64,000 nt of DNA from Nocardioides thalensis (GTDB lineage Bacteria; Actinomycetota; Actinomycetes; Propionibacteriales; Nocardioidaceae): NCBI RefSeq assembly GCF_013410655.1, contig NZ_JACCFP010000001.1, positions 1,612,001-1,676,000 on the forward strand. Reading direction: 5' to 3'. The notes under the pieces were generated by a model. It ran no database searches, was not told the DNA's origin, and saw only the letters and a program-made list of their open reading frames with translations. Shown one piece after another: positions 10,058-18,317 of the stretch. The position numbers were made by a program, and so were the translations under genes. Position 1 is the stretch's first letter. Each line of letters starts with the position of its first letter.

Positions 10058-10906
10058 TCAGACCAGCGGTAGCCGCTTCTGGCTGCGGGGGAGCTGCGCG
10101 TAGCCCCGCCGTACGGCGTCCGCCAGCCGGTCGGCCGGGTAGGGCCACTCGCCGGCAGCGAGCGCCTCCTCCACCGGCACCCCCTGCTCGGCGAGGTCGC
10201 GGATCGTCTCGGCGACGACGCCGATGAGACCGCGCTGCTCCTCGACGAACCCGCGGTCGACCACGGCGCCGTGGCTGGGCACGACCACCGAGCCGGGGGA
10301 GAGCAGGCCGAGGACCAGGTCGAGCGTCAGGGGCCAGTCCATGGGGTGGCAGTCGTCGCCGTACGCGGGAGGCCCGGACTCCTCGACGAGGTCGCCGGCC
10401 AGCAGCACGTCGGCGTCGGAGGCCTTGGCGACCAGGTCGCCGGCGGTGTGTCCGCGGCCCGGGTGCAGGAGCTCGAGGTAGCGGTCGCCGAGGTCGATGA
10501 CCGCCGCGGAGGAGAACGTCCGGTCGGCCGGCACGATCTCGGTCGCCCGGATGTCGGGCACCCGCGGGTCGTCGTACGCCTCGGACTTGGCCTTCCACGC
10601 CTCGCCGCTGGGAACGGTACGCCGCGCCGCCTCCTCGGTCGCGTGGATCGGCAGGTCGCCGCCGTACTCCTGCCGGAACGCGCCGTTGCCGAAGGTGTGG
10701 TCGAAGTGCTCGTGGGTGTTGACGACCGCGACCACCTCGCCGACGCCGAGGGCACGGACGTCGTCGATCACTCCTTGTGCCAGCGGCAGGGACGCGTAGG
10801 TGTCGACGACGACGAGCCCCCGCTCGCCGCCGACCAGGCCGACGTTGAGGTCGATGAACTCGTAGTGGGCGACCCAGACGCGGTCGGCGATCTCCGTGAA
10901 CGTCAC
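10058..10906 (-). CDS. MBL-fold metallo-hydrolase
   Basis: The 282-residue protein carries the metallo-beta-lactamase fold metal motif THEHFDH (residues 64-70). Further metal ligands are at GRGHTAGD (about 145-152) and VVPSHGAVVD (about 208-217). The substrate cannot be read from the sequence; such enzymes hydrolyse thioesters, lactones or other esters. GTG 10906 is supported by TAGCCT at 10913-10918, 6 nt upstream. It runs in the same direction as the small acidic protein gene. Confidence 0.82.
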   Translation of the reverse strand: MTFTEIADRVWVAHYEFIDLNVGLVGGERGLVVVDTYASLPLAQGVIDDVRALGVGEVVAVVNTHEHFDHTFGNGAFRQEYGGDLPIHATEEAARRTVPSGEAWKAKSEAYDDPRVPDIRATEIVPADRTFSSAAVIDLGDRYLELLHPGRGHTAGDLVAKASDADVLLAGDLVEESGPPAYGDDCHPMDWPLTLDLVLGLLSPGSVVVPSHGAVVDRGFVEEQRGLIGVVAETIRDLAEQGVPVEEALAAGEWPYPADRLADAVRRGYAQLPRSQKRLPLV

Positions 10907-10912
10907 CCGGTC

Positions 10913-10918
10913 AGGCTA
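10913..10918 (-). promoter_or_regulatory. -10 element TAGCCT of a leaderless promoter (MBL hydrolase)
   Basis: On the minus strand TAGCCT is followed by 6 nt and GTG 10906. It sits in the 24-base gap after the HugZ-like gene's stop. Confidence 0.45.
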
Positions 10919-10930
10919 GGGGAGGAGCGG

Positions 10931-11686
10931 TCAGCAGAGCCCCGCGTGGAGCTCGCTGCGCAGCAGCTCGCCGAGCTCGCGGCTCGTGGTGGCCGCGCGC
11001 GGGAAGACGAGCTCGCGGCTGTGCGCGCCGGAGAGGTCGACCCAGCGCACGTCGACCCGCTCGGGCCGCAGGTCGGCGAGCTGCACGCCCACGATCTCGC
11101 TGACCCTGGTGCCGCTGGTGGTCGCGACCGCGCGGCGCAGCTCGTCCTGGTGGCAGCGGTTGGCGTGCTCGGCCGAGCGCTGGAGGAAGCCGCGGTTGAG
11201 CTGGTGGGCCGGCGAGCAGAACTCGCCGAGCGGCACCCGCAGCTGCAGGTCGCTGCCCTGCGACGGCCGGGCGACCATGACGTACGACGGCTGCAGGGTG
11301 ACCGTGGCGCGCACGTCGTCGCAGCACTCGCACTGCTCGGTGCCGGTGGCCTCGAGCCGGCCCGCGATCGTGAGCTGGGCGTCGCGCTCGCGGGAGCCCG
11401 GGGCCCCGACCCCGCTGGTCAGCGTGAGCAGCGCACCCCGGCGCTCGACGGCGGCCAGGGCGAGGGCGGAGTCGGGTGGGCACGAGAAGACCGGGTGACC
11501 GTCGACGTCGACCATGCCGAGGGGCGCGGCGTCGTCGGTGCTCTGGCGGCCGGCCGGGTCGAGGCCGGCCATGATGTCGTCGACGCCGTCGACGACGAGC
11601 TGCACCTCGTCGGGGCAGGCCAGGATGCTGCGGGCCGCCGCGGCCAGGGGAGCGGTGTCGGTCCGGCCGCGGTGGGTCATCCTCAT
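10931..11686 (-). CDS. HugZ/PNPOx-like split-barrel protein with DUF2470 domain, iron-regulated
   Basis: The 251-residue protein combines an N-terminal split-barrel (pyridoxamine-phosphate-oxidase-like) region, including PLGMVDVDGHPVFSCPPDS and GALLTLTSG, with a C-terminal DUF2470-like segment beginning near HANRCHQDEL. This architecture is that of HugZ/HutZ heme-utilisation proteins, which bind or degrade heme to release iron. That role is supported by an IdeR/DtxR-type iron box covering the promoter. ATG 11686 is chosen over ATG 11680 because TAGGCT lies exactly 6 nt upstream. It contains a Cys cluster (QCECCDD) not typical of the fold. Heme oxygenase activity is inferred, not shown. Confidence 0.7.
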   Translation of the reverse strand: MRMTHRGRTDTAPLAAAARSILACPDEVQLVVDGVDDIMAGLDPAGRQSTDDAAPLGMVDVDGHPVFSCPPDSALALAAVERRGALLTLTSGVGAPGSRERDAQLTIAGRLEATGTEQCECCDDVRATVTLQPSYVMVARPSQGSDLQLRVPLGEFCSPAHQLNRGFLQRSAEHANRCHQDELRRAVATTSGTRVSEIVGVQLADLRPERVDVRWVDLSGAHSRELVFPRAATTSRELGELLRSELHAGLC

Positions 11687-11704
11687 AAGGTAAGCCTAAC
11701 CTAG
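11686..11704. promoter_or_regulatory. IdeR/DtxR-type iron box overlapping promoter and start codon
   Basis: TAAGGTAAGCCTAACCTAG matches the actinobacterial iron-box consensus (TTAGGTTAGGCTAACCTAA) at 15 of 19 positions. It contains the -10 hexamer TAGGCT (11693-11698, minus strand) and abuts the ATG, so an Fe-loaded repressor bound here would block transcription directly. Confidence 0.8.
11693..11698 (-). promoter_or_regulatory. -10 element TAGGCT of the HugZ-like gene
   Basis: On the minus strand TAGGCT lies 6 nt before ATG 11686, inside the iron box. Confidence 0.5.
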
Positions 11705-11764
11705 CCAGGCCGTGGGTTGGCAAGGTCCGGCCCGGGGAATCCACCACACTCGATCGCCGACGCT

Positions 11765-11770
11765 AGGATT
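11765..11770 (+). promoter_or_regulatory. -10 element TAGGAT of the hrcA-dnaJ promoter
   Basis: TAGGAT lies directly upstream of, and overlaps by two bases, the CIRCE element, placing the start of transcription inside the operator. No convincing -35 is seen. Confidence 0.45.
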
Positions 11771-11795
11771 GGCACTCAGCAAAGTGGAGTGCCAA
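11769..11795. promoter_or_regulatory. CIRCE operator (HrcA binding site)
   Basis: A 9-bp perfect inverted repeat, TTGGCACTC and GAGTGCCAA, separated by exactly 9 bases, matches the CIRCE consensus TTAGCACTC-N9-GAGTGCTAA. It lies between the -10 and hrcA, so HrcA should repress its own operon and release it on heat shock. Confidence 0.95.
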
Positions 11796-11837
11796 CAGGC
11801 GTCCGTCAGGGCGTCCGGCCCTGTCCGGGGAGGTGGG

Positions 11838-12857
11838 ATGCAGGAGGACCGCAGGCTCGCCGTGCTGCGCGCGATCGTCGAGGACTACGTCGCCACCGAG
11901 GAGCCGGTCGGCTCGAAGGCGCTCGTCGAGCGACACGGCCTCAACGTCTCGCCGGCGACGATCCGCAACGACATGGCCGCGCTCGAGGAGGAGGGCTACC
12001 TCGCCCAGCCGCACACGAGCGCCGGGCGGGTGCCGACCGACAAGGGCTACCGGCTGTTCGTCGACCGGCTCTCGACGGTCAAGCCGATGACCACCGCCGA
12101 GCGGCGGGCGATCGCCACCTTCCTCGACGGCGCGGTCGACCTCGACGACGTCGTGCACCGCTCGGTGCGGGTGCTCTCGCAGCTGACCCGCCAAGTGGCG
12201 GTCGTGCAGTACCCGACACTGTCGCGCTCCACCGTGCGCCACATCGAGATCGTGGCGCTCACCCCGAGCAGGCTCCTGGTCGTGCTGATCCTCAGCACCG
12301 GCCGGGTCGAGCAGCGCCTCGTCGAGCTCGACGCCGACATCAACGACGACGACCTCGCCCAGCTGCGCACCCGGGTCAACCTGGCCGCGACCGGCGAGCA
12401 GATCTCCACAGCGGTCGGAGCCCTCGAGGCGCTCGTCGCCGGCGAGGAGCCCGCTCCGCCCACGACGGTCGCGGTGGTCGAGACGCTGGTCGAGGCGATG
12501 AGCGACCACCGCTCCGACGAGCGCATCGCCGTCGGCGGCACCGCCAACCTCGCGCGGTTCGGCGACAGCTTCGACACCGCTGTGCGTCCGCTGCTCGAGG
12601 CGCTCGAGGAGCAGGTCGTGCTCCTCAAGCTGCTCGGAGAGGCGACCAGCGGTGGCGCGGTGACCGTGCGCATCGGCGCGGAGGGCCCCTACGAGGAGCT
12701 CTCCTCGACCAGCGTCGTCGCCACCGGCTACGGCCCCGACGACGCGCTCGCGTCGCTCGGGATCGTCGGCCCCACCCGGATGGACTACCCCAGCACGATG
12801 GCGGCGGTGCGCGCGGTGGCGCGCTACGTGTCGCGCATCCTCGACGAAGGCAACTAG
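11838..12857 (+). CDS. hrcA: Heat-inducible transcription repressor HrcA
   Basis: The 339-residue protein begins with the HrcA winged helix: [23 protein letters not shown], then [18 protein letters not shown] and [14 protein letters not shown]. It continues into the GAF-like domain and ends within the family's usual length. HrcA represses chaperone genes through CIRCE, helped by GroEL. ATG 11838 has a purine-rich GGGGAGGTGGG upstream and lies 42 bases after the CIRCE; the frame upstream of it is not coding. dnaJ follows after 6 bases, the normal actinobacterial hrcA-dnaJ2 operon. Confidence 0.96.
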   Translation: MQEDRRLAVLRAIVEDYVATEEPVGSKALVERHGLNVSPATIRNDMAALEEEGYLAQPHTSAGRVPTDKGYRLFVDRLSTVKPMTTAERRAIATFLDGAVDLDDVVHRSVRVLSQLTRQVAVVQYPTLSRSTVRHIEIVALTPSRLLVVLILSTGRVEQRLVELDADINDDDLAQLRTRVNLAATGEQISTAVGALEALVAGEEPAPPTTVAVVETLVEAMSDHRSDERIAVGGTANLARFGDSFDTAVRPLLEALEEQVVLLKLLGEATSGGAVTVRIGAEGPYEELSSTSVVATGYGPDDALASLGIVGPTRMDYPSTMAAVRAVARYVSRILDEGN

Positions 12858-12863
12858 GAACCA

Positions 12864-14033
12864 GTGAACCCCGACCTCTACGAGCTCCTCGGTGTCGCCC
12901 GCGACGCGGACGGCGACACCATCAAGAAGGCCTACCGCAAGCTCGCCCGCCAGCTGCACCCCGACGTCAACCCCGACCCGGAGAGCCAGGAGCGGTTCAA
13001 GCAGGTGTCGGCGGCCTACGAGGTGCTCTCCGACCCGCAGAAGCGCGCGGCCTACGACCGCGGCGGCGACCCGTTCGGCCAGGGCGGCTTCGGCGGCCAG
13101 GGTGCGGGCTTCTCGTTCACCGACATCATGGATGCGTTCTTCGGCGGCGCCGCCGGCGGCGGTCAGTCCCGCGGCCCGCGGCCGCGCACGCGCCGCGGCC
13201 AGGACGCGCTCATCCGGCTCGAGGTCGACCTCGCGGAGGCGGCGTTCGGCGTCGCGCGCGAGCTCAAGGTCGACACCGCGGTCCACTGCTCGGCGTGCGG
13301 CGGCGAGGGCTCGGCCCCCGGCACCCACCCGGTCACCTGCGAGACCTGCCACGGCGCGGGCGAGGTGGCCCACGTGCAGCGCTCGTTCCTCGGCGAGATC
13401 CGCACGCTGCGCCCCTGCCCGACCTGCCGCGGCTTCGGGTCCGTCATCAAGGACCCCTGCCGCGAGTGCGCCGGCGAGGGACGGGTGCGCTCGCGCCGTA
13501 CCCTCACCGTCAAGATCCCGGCCGGCGTCGACACCGGCACCCGCGTCCAGCTCGGCGAGCAGGGCGAGGTCGGCCCGGGTGGTGGCCCGCCGGGCGACCT
13601 CTACGTCGAGATCCAGGTCGCTCCGCACCCGACGTTCACCCGCCACGGCAACGACCTGCACTGCACGGTCGCGGTGCCGATGACCGCCGCGGCACTGGGC
13701 ACGACCCTGGAGCTGCCCACGCTGGAGGCCGACCTCGAGCCGGCGGAGGGATCGGGCGTGGAGACGACCTTCGAGCTGCCGATCGCGCCGGGCACGCAGT
13801 CCGGCCACGAGACGGTGCTGCGCGGTCGCGGGGTCCCCGGACTGCGCGGCGGGCGGGGCGACCTCGTCGTCACGGTCCAGGTCGAGACGCCGACCCGCCT
13901 CGACGCCCGGCAGGAGGAGCTGCTGAAGGAGCTCGCCGCCATCCGCGGCGAGGAGGCGCCGACCGGCAACGTGAAGCCGGCGCGCAAGTCCGCGTTCGGC
14001 CGGCTCCGCGACGCGTTCACCGCGCCGCACTGA
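12864..14033 (+). CDS. dnaJ: Chaperone protein DnaJ (second actinobacterial type, hrcA-linked)
   Basis: The 389-residue protein has an N-terminal J domain with the HPD triad at residues 32-34, a Gly/Phe-rich linker (about 70-105), and four CxxCxGxG-type zinc repeats ([36 protein letters not shown]). Two C-terminal substrate-binding domains follow. It stimulates DnaK ATP hydrolysis and delivers unfolded clients. The GTG start lies 6 bases after hrcA, so it is controlled by the same CIRCE. Its linkage to hrcA marks it as the DnaJ2 paralogue; another dnaJ is expected with dnaK elsewhere. Confidence 0.95.
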   Translation: MNPDLYELLGVARDADGDTIKKAYRKLARQLHPDVNPDPESQERFKQVSAAYEVLSDPQKRAAYDRGGDPFGQGGFGGQGAGFSFTDIMDAFFGGAAGGGQSRGPRPRTRRGQDALIRLEVDLAEAAFGVARELKVDTAVHCSACGGEGSAPGTHPVTCETCHGAGEVAHVQRSFLGEIRTLRPCPTCRGFGSVIKDPCRECAGEGRVRSRRTLTVKIPAGVDTGTRVQLGEQGEVGPGGGPPGDLYVEIQVAPHPTFTRHGNDLHCTVAVPMTAAALGTTLELPTLEADLEPAEGSGVETTFELPIAPGTQSGHETVLRGRGVPGLRGGRGDLVVTVQVETPTRLDARQEELLKELAAIRGEEAPTGNVKPARKSAFGRLRDAFTAPH

Positions 14034-14049
14034 GCCCGCACCGAGAGCA

Positions 14050-14790
14050 GTGACCCTCCCGCAGCACCTCGTCCCGTCGCTCGACGGCGTCGTCGTCGGC
14101 GCGACGGTGGGCGTCGACGGCGACGAGGCGCACCACGCGGTCGCCGTACGGCGCCTTCGCGTGGGGGAGCCGGTCACGCTCGCCGACGGCGTCGGCCGGG
14201 TCGTGACCGGCCGGGTGTCGTCGACCGGCAAGCGGGTCTTCGAAATCGAGGTCGTCGACGTCATCGACGTGCCCGAGCCGGTGCCGTCGCTGACCGTCGT
14301 CCAGGCGCTGCCCAAGGGCGATCGCGGTGAGCTCGCCGTGGAGGTGCTCACCGAGATCGGCGTCGCCCGCCTGGTGCCCTGGGCCGCGTCACGCAGCGTC
14401 GCCGTCTGGAAGGGCGAGCGCGCCGTGAAGTCGCACGCCAAGTGGCAGTCGACCGCGCGCGAGGCCGCCAAGCAGGCCCGGCGCGCCTGGCACCCGGTCG
14501 TCGACCCGCTGGCGTCGACGACCGACGTGGCCGGCGTGGTCGCTGCGGCCGACCTCGCCGTGGTGCTGCACGAGGACGCCGTCGAGCCGTTGGCCGCGCT
14601 GGCAGTGCCCGACCTGGGCGAGATCGTGCTCGTCGTCGGGCCCGAGGGCGGGCTCAGCGACGACGAGGTCGCGATCCTCGAGAGGGCGGGCGCCGTGACC
14701 GCTCGGCTCGGCGCGGAGGTGCTGCGGACGTCCACCGCGGGCGTCGCGGCCGCCGCCGCAATCCTGTCGCGCACGCGGCGCTGGGCGTGA
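14050..14790 (+). CDS. rsmE: 16S rRNA m3U1498 methyltransferase RsmE
   Basis: The 246-residue protein has an N-terminal PUA-like part (HHAVAVRRLRVGEPV) and a C-terminal SPOUT methyltransferase domain with KGDRGELAVEVLTEIGV, VGPEGGLSDDEV and LGAEVLRTSTAGVAA, the SAM-binding trefoil knot. It methylates U1498 of 16S rRNA. GTG 14050 is 17 bases after dnaJ with a GAGAG upstream. The dnaJ-rsmE linkage is standard in Gram-positive bacteria. Confidence 0.94.
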   Translation: MTLPQHLVPSLDGVVVGATVGVDGDEAHHAVAVRRLRVGEPVTLADGVGRVVTGRVSSTGKRVFEIEVVDVIDVPEPVPSLTVVQALPKGDRGELAVEVLTEIGVARLVPWAASRSVAVWKGERAVKSHAKWQSTAREAAKQARRAWHPVVDPLASTTDVAGVVAAADLAVVLHEDAVEPLAALAVPDLGEIVLVVGPEGGLSDDEVAILERAGAVTARLGAEVLRTSTAGVAAAAAILSRTRRWA

Positions 14791-14802
14791 TCTCCTCGGG
14801 GC

Positions 14803-15387
14803 ATGGATCCCAAGGAGACGCTGGCCCGCTACCTCCGCGGCCGCCGCAGTGACCTGCTGTCGAAGCTCGACGGGCTGGGGGACTACGACGTCCGCCGGCC
14901 CATGACGACGACCGGCACCAACCTGCTGGGTCTCGTCAAGCACGTCGCGAGCGTGGAGCTCGGCTACTTCACCGAGGTCTTCGGCCGCCCGATGGGGCGT
15001 GAGCTGCCGTGGCTCGACGACGGGGCGGAGCCCGACGCGGACTTCTGGGCGACACCGGACGAGTCCATCGACGACATCGTCGAGCTGCACCGCTTCTCGG
15101 CCGAGCAGACGGAGGCGACGATCGCGGCACTCGACCTCGACTCGCCCGGCGTCGTGCCGTGGTGGGCCGAGGAGCGGCGCGACGTCACGCTGCACCAGAT
15201 CCTGGTCCACATGTGCTCCGAGACCGCCCGGCACGCCGGCCACGCGGACATCCTGCGGGAGCTCATCGACGGCGAGGTGGGAGTCCGCCCGGGCGACAGC
15301 ATGGTCTCCCACCGCGACGCTGCCGGCTGGGCCGCCCACCGGGAGCGGCTCGACGCGGTCGCGCGCCGGTTCCTACCGAGCGAGTAG
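14803..15387 (+). CDS. DinB-superfamily protein (DUF664-like)
   Basis: The 194-residue protein resembles DinB/YfiT four-helix-bundle proteins of the DUF664 type: an N-terminal helix with LLSKLDGLGDYDVRRPM, the first His in NLLGLVKHVASVE, and a later HQILVHMCSETARHAGHADILRE with the remaining histidines of the metal triad. These enzymes are metal-dependent thiol transferases or have unknown activity. The 3' end overlaps the convergent AlkZ-like gene by 15 bases. Confidence 0.8.
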   Translation: MDPKETLARYLRGRRSDLLSKLDGLGDYDVRRPMTTTGTNLLGLVKHVASVELGYFTEVFGRPMGRELPWLDDGAEPDADFWATPDESIDDIVELHRFSAEQTEATIAALDLDSPGVVPWWAEERRDVTLHQILVHMCSETARHAGHADILRELIDGEVGVRPGDSMVSHRDAAGWAAHRERLDAVARRFLPSE

Positions 15388-16419
15388 CTCCTCGACGCGG
15401 GCGACCTCCTCGTCGAGGCCGGCCCGCTCGGACCTCGTGAGGTCGCGGTGGAGCCGGTCGATTTCGACCTTGTCGTCGACGATGCGCCAGATGCCGGCGA
15501 GCCAGCCGTTGACGAAGATCGTGTTGCCGATGCCGCCGTTGGTGCCCATCCACGACTTGCGCGCCTCGGGTGTCGTCACCCGGTCGCGGTTCTGGTGGGA
15601 CAGCCACACGTTGTCGTAGGCGCCCAGCAGCCGCACCGGGGCCGGCGTGTCCTCGTCGGCGACGGGCGCGCCGGCGACGTCGTAGAGCAGCCGGCCGTCC
15701 TCGTCCTCGTGCTGCTCGAGGTCGTCCATCGCCTTCAGCACCGGCCCCAGGCGGGTGATGCTCGTCCAGGCCGTGACGTCGGCCGCGGTCGCGGGACCGA
15801 ACGCCCGCAGGTAGCGACGGACGACGGCGGGCACGTCGGGCTCGGCGAGCTCCCCATCGAGCCAGCTGTCGGCGTACGCATAGGTGACGCCGCCGGGATG
15901 CTTCCAGCAACCGCGCGGTGGCACCTGCACCAGCACCTCCGTGACCCGAGCAAGCTGGCCCAGCTGGGACGGCGTGTGGTCGGGGTACCGCTCGGCCAGC
16001 GACGCACCCAGCTGCCGGACCGGCACCTCGTCGTCGCCGATCACCTCGCGCACGGCTTCACGGAACGCGGCGCGGTCGAGCTCGCGGGCGTCACCGATCG
16101 ACTGGCTCACCTTGATCTCGCGCTCGCGCACCGGCGCGGCCCAGACGGGCAGGGTCAGCGCGTCACCGGGCGTGTGCAGGTGGATGGTGTCGCGCAGGCT
16201 GAGCACCCGGACCAGGCTGCGGTCCTCGAGAGCGCGGCTGACGTCGTACGGATCGAAGTCGGTCAGGCGTGCCGCCAGCGAGAGGTACGGCGGCATCGGC
16301 TCCTGCGCCTGGAGGCCGACCAGGTGATCGCAGATCGAGATCGGGTCGGAGGGCACGCGCTCGAGGAGGTGCTGGCGCAGGAGGAGAGTCCGGTTGAGAC
16401 GCTGGCGGGTGAAGCGCAC
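15373..16419 (-). CDS. Winged-helix DNA-binding (AlkZ/YcaQ-like, HTH_42) protein
   Basis: The 348-residue protein starts RQRLNRTLLLRQHLLERV and contains LVGLQAQEPMPPYLSLAARL, the hallmark of the AlkZ/HTH_42 family of tandem winged-helix DNA glycosylase-like proteins. AlkZ and YcaQ excise alkylated bases or unhook interstrand crosslinks. Actinobacterial members of this branch are mostly uncharacterised, and the catalytic QxQ/QxD motif shows here as QAQ. GTG 16419 is supported by TAGCGT 6 nt upstream. Convergent with the DinB-like gene. Confidence 0.78.
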   Translation of the reverse strand: MRFTRQRLNRTLLLRQHLLERVPSDPISICDHLVGLQAQEPMPPYLSLAARLTDFDPYDVSRALEDRSLVRVLSLRDTIHLHTPGDALTLPVWAAPVREREIKVSQSIGDARELDRAAFREAVREVIGDDEVPVRQLGASLAERYPDHTPSQLGQLARVTEVLVQVPPRGCWKHPGGVTYAYADSWLDGELAEPDVPAVVRRYLRAFGPATAADVTAWTSITRLGPVLKAMDDLEQHEDEDGRLLYDVAGAPVADEDTPAPVRLLGAYDNVWLSHQNRDRVTTPEARKSWMGTNGGIGNTIFVNGWLAGIWRIVDDKVEIDRLHRDLTRSERAGLDEEVARVEELLAR

Positions 16420-16425
16420 GAGGGA

Positions 16426-16431
16426 ACGCTA
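16426..16431 (-). promoter_or_regulatory. -10 element TAGCGT of a leaderless promoter (AlkZ-like gene)
   Basis: On the minus strand TAGCGT is followed by 6 nt and GTG 16419. The remaining 130 bases up to the next gene show no other clear signal. Confidence 0.45.
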
Positions 16432-16560
16432 GCCGGGGGTGCCGACTGAGGCGCGCTGACTGGTGTCTCGGAGACTGCAAGCCAACCCACGTGCATCGAT
16501 TGGCAAGAGACATGAACACGGCATGAGCGGGCGCGCGTTGCTCCGCTCCGCGCAGAATGC

Positions 16561-16566
16561 CAGGCT
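16561..16566 (+). promoter_or_regulatory. -10-like element CAGGCT upstream of the P-loop kinase gene
   Basis: The hexamer is followed by 6 nt and GTG 16573. Confidence 0.35.
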
Positions 16567-16572
16567 GCCGGA

Positions 16573-17082
16573 GTGGGACGCCGCAATTACTTGATCGAAG
16601 GTGTCTCAGGCACGGGGAAGACATCGGTCTGCGCTGAGTTGGCTCGCCGCGGACACCACGCTGTCCATGGGGACAGAGAGCTGGCTTACCAGGGCGACCC
16701 GGTGACCGGCGTTCCCACCGAAGGCATCGGCCACCTCCACCACATCTGGAACGTCGCACGGGTCCGGGAGCTCGTTGCAGATCGACGAGCTCCGGCCACC
16801 TTCTTCTGCGGAGGGTCGCGGAACTTCGCCGCCTTCATCGATCTCTTCGACGAGGTGTTCGTCCTTCACGTGGATATCGACACGCTTCGCGAACGCCTTG
16901 ATCAGCGACCGGAGGACGAATGGGGGGCGAGGCCGGAGGAACGGGCGCTCGTCCTGAGGCTGCACGCAACACAAGAGGACGTGCCGACGACCGGAGTCGT
17001 CATCGACGCGACGCAGCCACTCGACGACGTTGTCGACGACATCCTGCGCCACGTCGCCCTCGACGGCACGTCTCAACCGTGA
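16573..17082 (+). CDS. P-loop nucleoside/nucleotide kinase-like ATPase
   Basis: The 169-residue protein opens with the Walker A motif IEGVSGTGKTSV (about residues 8-19) and has an adenylate/shikimate-kinase-like layout, with FVLHVDIDTLRERLDQR serving as the lid/arginine region. Substrate is unknown. Codon use is slightly less GC-biased than neighbours, consistent with an acquired gene in the 16.4-20 kb patch. It lies upstream of the broken DJ-1 gene, separated by about 255 bases. Confidence 0.7.
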   Translation: MGRRNYLIEGVSGTGKTSVCAELARRGHHAVHGDRELAYQGDPVTGVPTEGIGHLHHIWNVARVRELVADRRAPATFFCGGSRNFAAFIDLFDEVFVLHVDIDTLRERLDQRPEDEWGARPEERALVLRLHATQEDVPTTGVVIDATQPLDDVVDDILRHVALDGTSQP

Positions 17083-17247
17083 ATGCGAGTCGCTCGCACA
17101 GCCACGGCCGAGATCGTCGCGGCATGCTCTGGCAGCGCCCCGACAGCGGCAGAAGCGGGCAGCGTCAGTCTGATTCATGCCGAAGTTGAGTGCTCTTGCT
17201 GCAGACGGCATCCCGCAGAGCCCCGCTACCGTTCGATGTGTGCAGTG

Positions 17248-17277
17248 CTTGCATTGAGCAAGCCTTGCTCCAGCAAG
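17248..17277. promoter_or_regulatory. Twin inverted repeats, possible operator for the DJ-1-like gene
   Basis: Two adjacent 5-bp palindromic pairs, CTTGC-attga-GCAAG and CTTGC-tcca-GCAAG, lie 61-90 bases upstream of ATG 17338. The 255-base gap they sit in has no convincing gene. The layout resembles a repressor operator, but no regulator gene is adjacent and it could be chance. Confidence 0.3.
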
Positions 17278-17337
17278 CGCGTGCCGTACCTGCGAGGCAG
17301 CTACTACGCCGCATCACTCGACAGAAGGAAGCCGTGC

Positions 17338-18023
17338 ATGCCCAAGCGCATCCTCCACGTCGTCACCAACGTCGGCCACTACGACGACCCTGAGCACCCC
17401 ACCGGCCTCTGGCTCTCGGAATTGACCCACGCCTGGCACGTCTTCGACGAGGCGGGCTACGAGCAGAACATCGTCAGCCCCTCGGGTGGCAAGTCCCCAC
17501 TCGAGCCCCGTGCGCTGAAGTTCCCCCTCCTCGACAAGACGGCGAAGGCATGGCTCAACGACCCGGCGAAGATGGCACTCCTCGAACACACCAAGAGTCC
17601 CGACGAGATCAGCTCCGCTGACTACGACGCCATCTACTTCACCGGCGGTCACGGCGTCATGTTCGACTTCACCGACAATGAGGGCCTCCAGCGCATCACT
17701 CGCGAGATGTACGAGCGGGGTGCGGTTGTGTCCTCTGTCTGCCACGGCTATTGCGGCATCCTCAACACCACGCTGTCCGACGGCACCTACCTCATCGCAG
17801 GCAAGAAGATGACCGGCTTCGCCTGGCGCGAGGAGGAACTGGCCAAGGTCGACGAACTGGTCCCGTACAACGCCGAGAAGGTCGCACGCGAGCGCGGTGG
17901 CCTCTACGAGAAGGCCCGGCTTCTTTCGTTCCGTACGCCGTCGTCGACGGCAACCTGGTCACCGGCCAGAACCCGTCGTCTGCCAAGAAGACCGCGAAGG
18001 CCGTGATCGAAGCCCTCGCCTGA
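17338..18023 (+). pseudogene. DJ-1/PfpI (type 1 glutamine amidotransferase-like) protein, frameshifted near the 3' end
   Basis: From ATG 17338 the frame encodes MPKRILHVVTNVGHY, then GGHGVMFDF and the nucleophile elbow SVCHGYCGI, typical of Hsp31/DJ-1 superfamily hydrolases or chaperones. At about 17920-17926 the frame shifts. Frame 1 ends in a low-complexity tail at 18006, whereas the neighbouring frame continues the family sequence (FVPYAVVDGNLVTGQNP...) to a stop at 18023. The sequence cttctttcg looks like cttcctttcg with one C lost, so one base deletion explains everything. Either a real pseudogene or a sequencing error. The active-site Cys lies upstream of the break. Confidence 0.8.
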
Positions 18024-18110
18024 CCTCGACACCCACCGGGTGTCCGTTCCGCGGCCAGGTGCGGGCAGTCGCGACACCTGTGGGAAGACGAGAACTTCAC
18101 GCGCATTCGC

Positions 18111-18139
18111 TTGCGTGTTCGATCGAACACGTGTACGAT
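18111..18139 (+). promoter_or_regulatory. Promoter of the DUF222 gene, TTGCGT-17 bp-TACGAT
   Basis: TTGCGT (18111-18116) and TACGAT (18134-18139) are separated by exactly 17 bases, the best sigma-70-type promoter in this region. An SOS box covers its -10 side. A 16-bp perfect palindrome (18115-18130) lies between the elements. Confidence 0.55.
18123..18138. promoter_or_regulatory. LexA (SOS) box
   Basis: TCGAACACGTGTACGA matches the actinobacterial SOS box TCGAAC-N4-GTTCGA with one mismatch (A for T). It overlaps the -10 of the DUF222 promoter. Some 13E12/DUF222 genes of mycobacteria are known LexA targets, which supports the call. Confidence 0.65.
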
Positions 18140-18317
18140 GGACCGTAGGTCCAGACACCGATACCCCTCGCGGGTTGGAAGCAGCAGGACCAGTTCCACC
18201 ACATGGCAGGCCCCCGGACCGCGAGTTCCGGATTCAGGGTCGTTGGCCCCGGCAAGGGCCCCCGCGTGGAGCGGCACTCGAGGTAATCGACTGCACGCTC
18301 ACGAAGGGAGGCCTCCG

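Noticed and set aside
17918..17932. Programmed -1 frameshift in the DJ-1 gene
   Set aside because: No slippery heptamer of the X XXY YYZ type and no clear downstream structure; a single-base loss explains it better.
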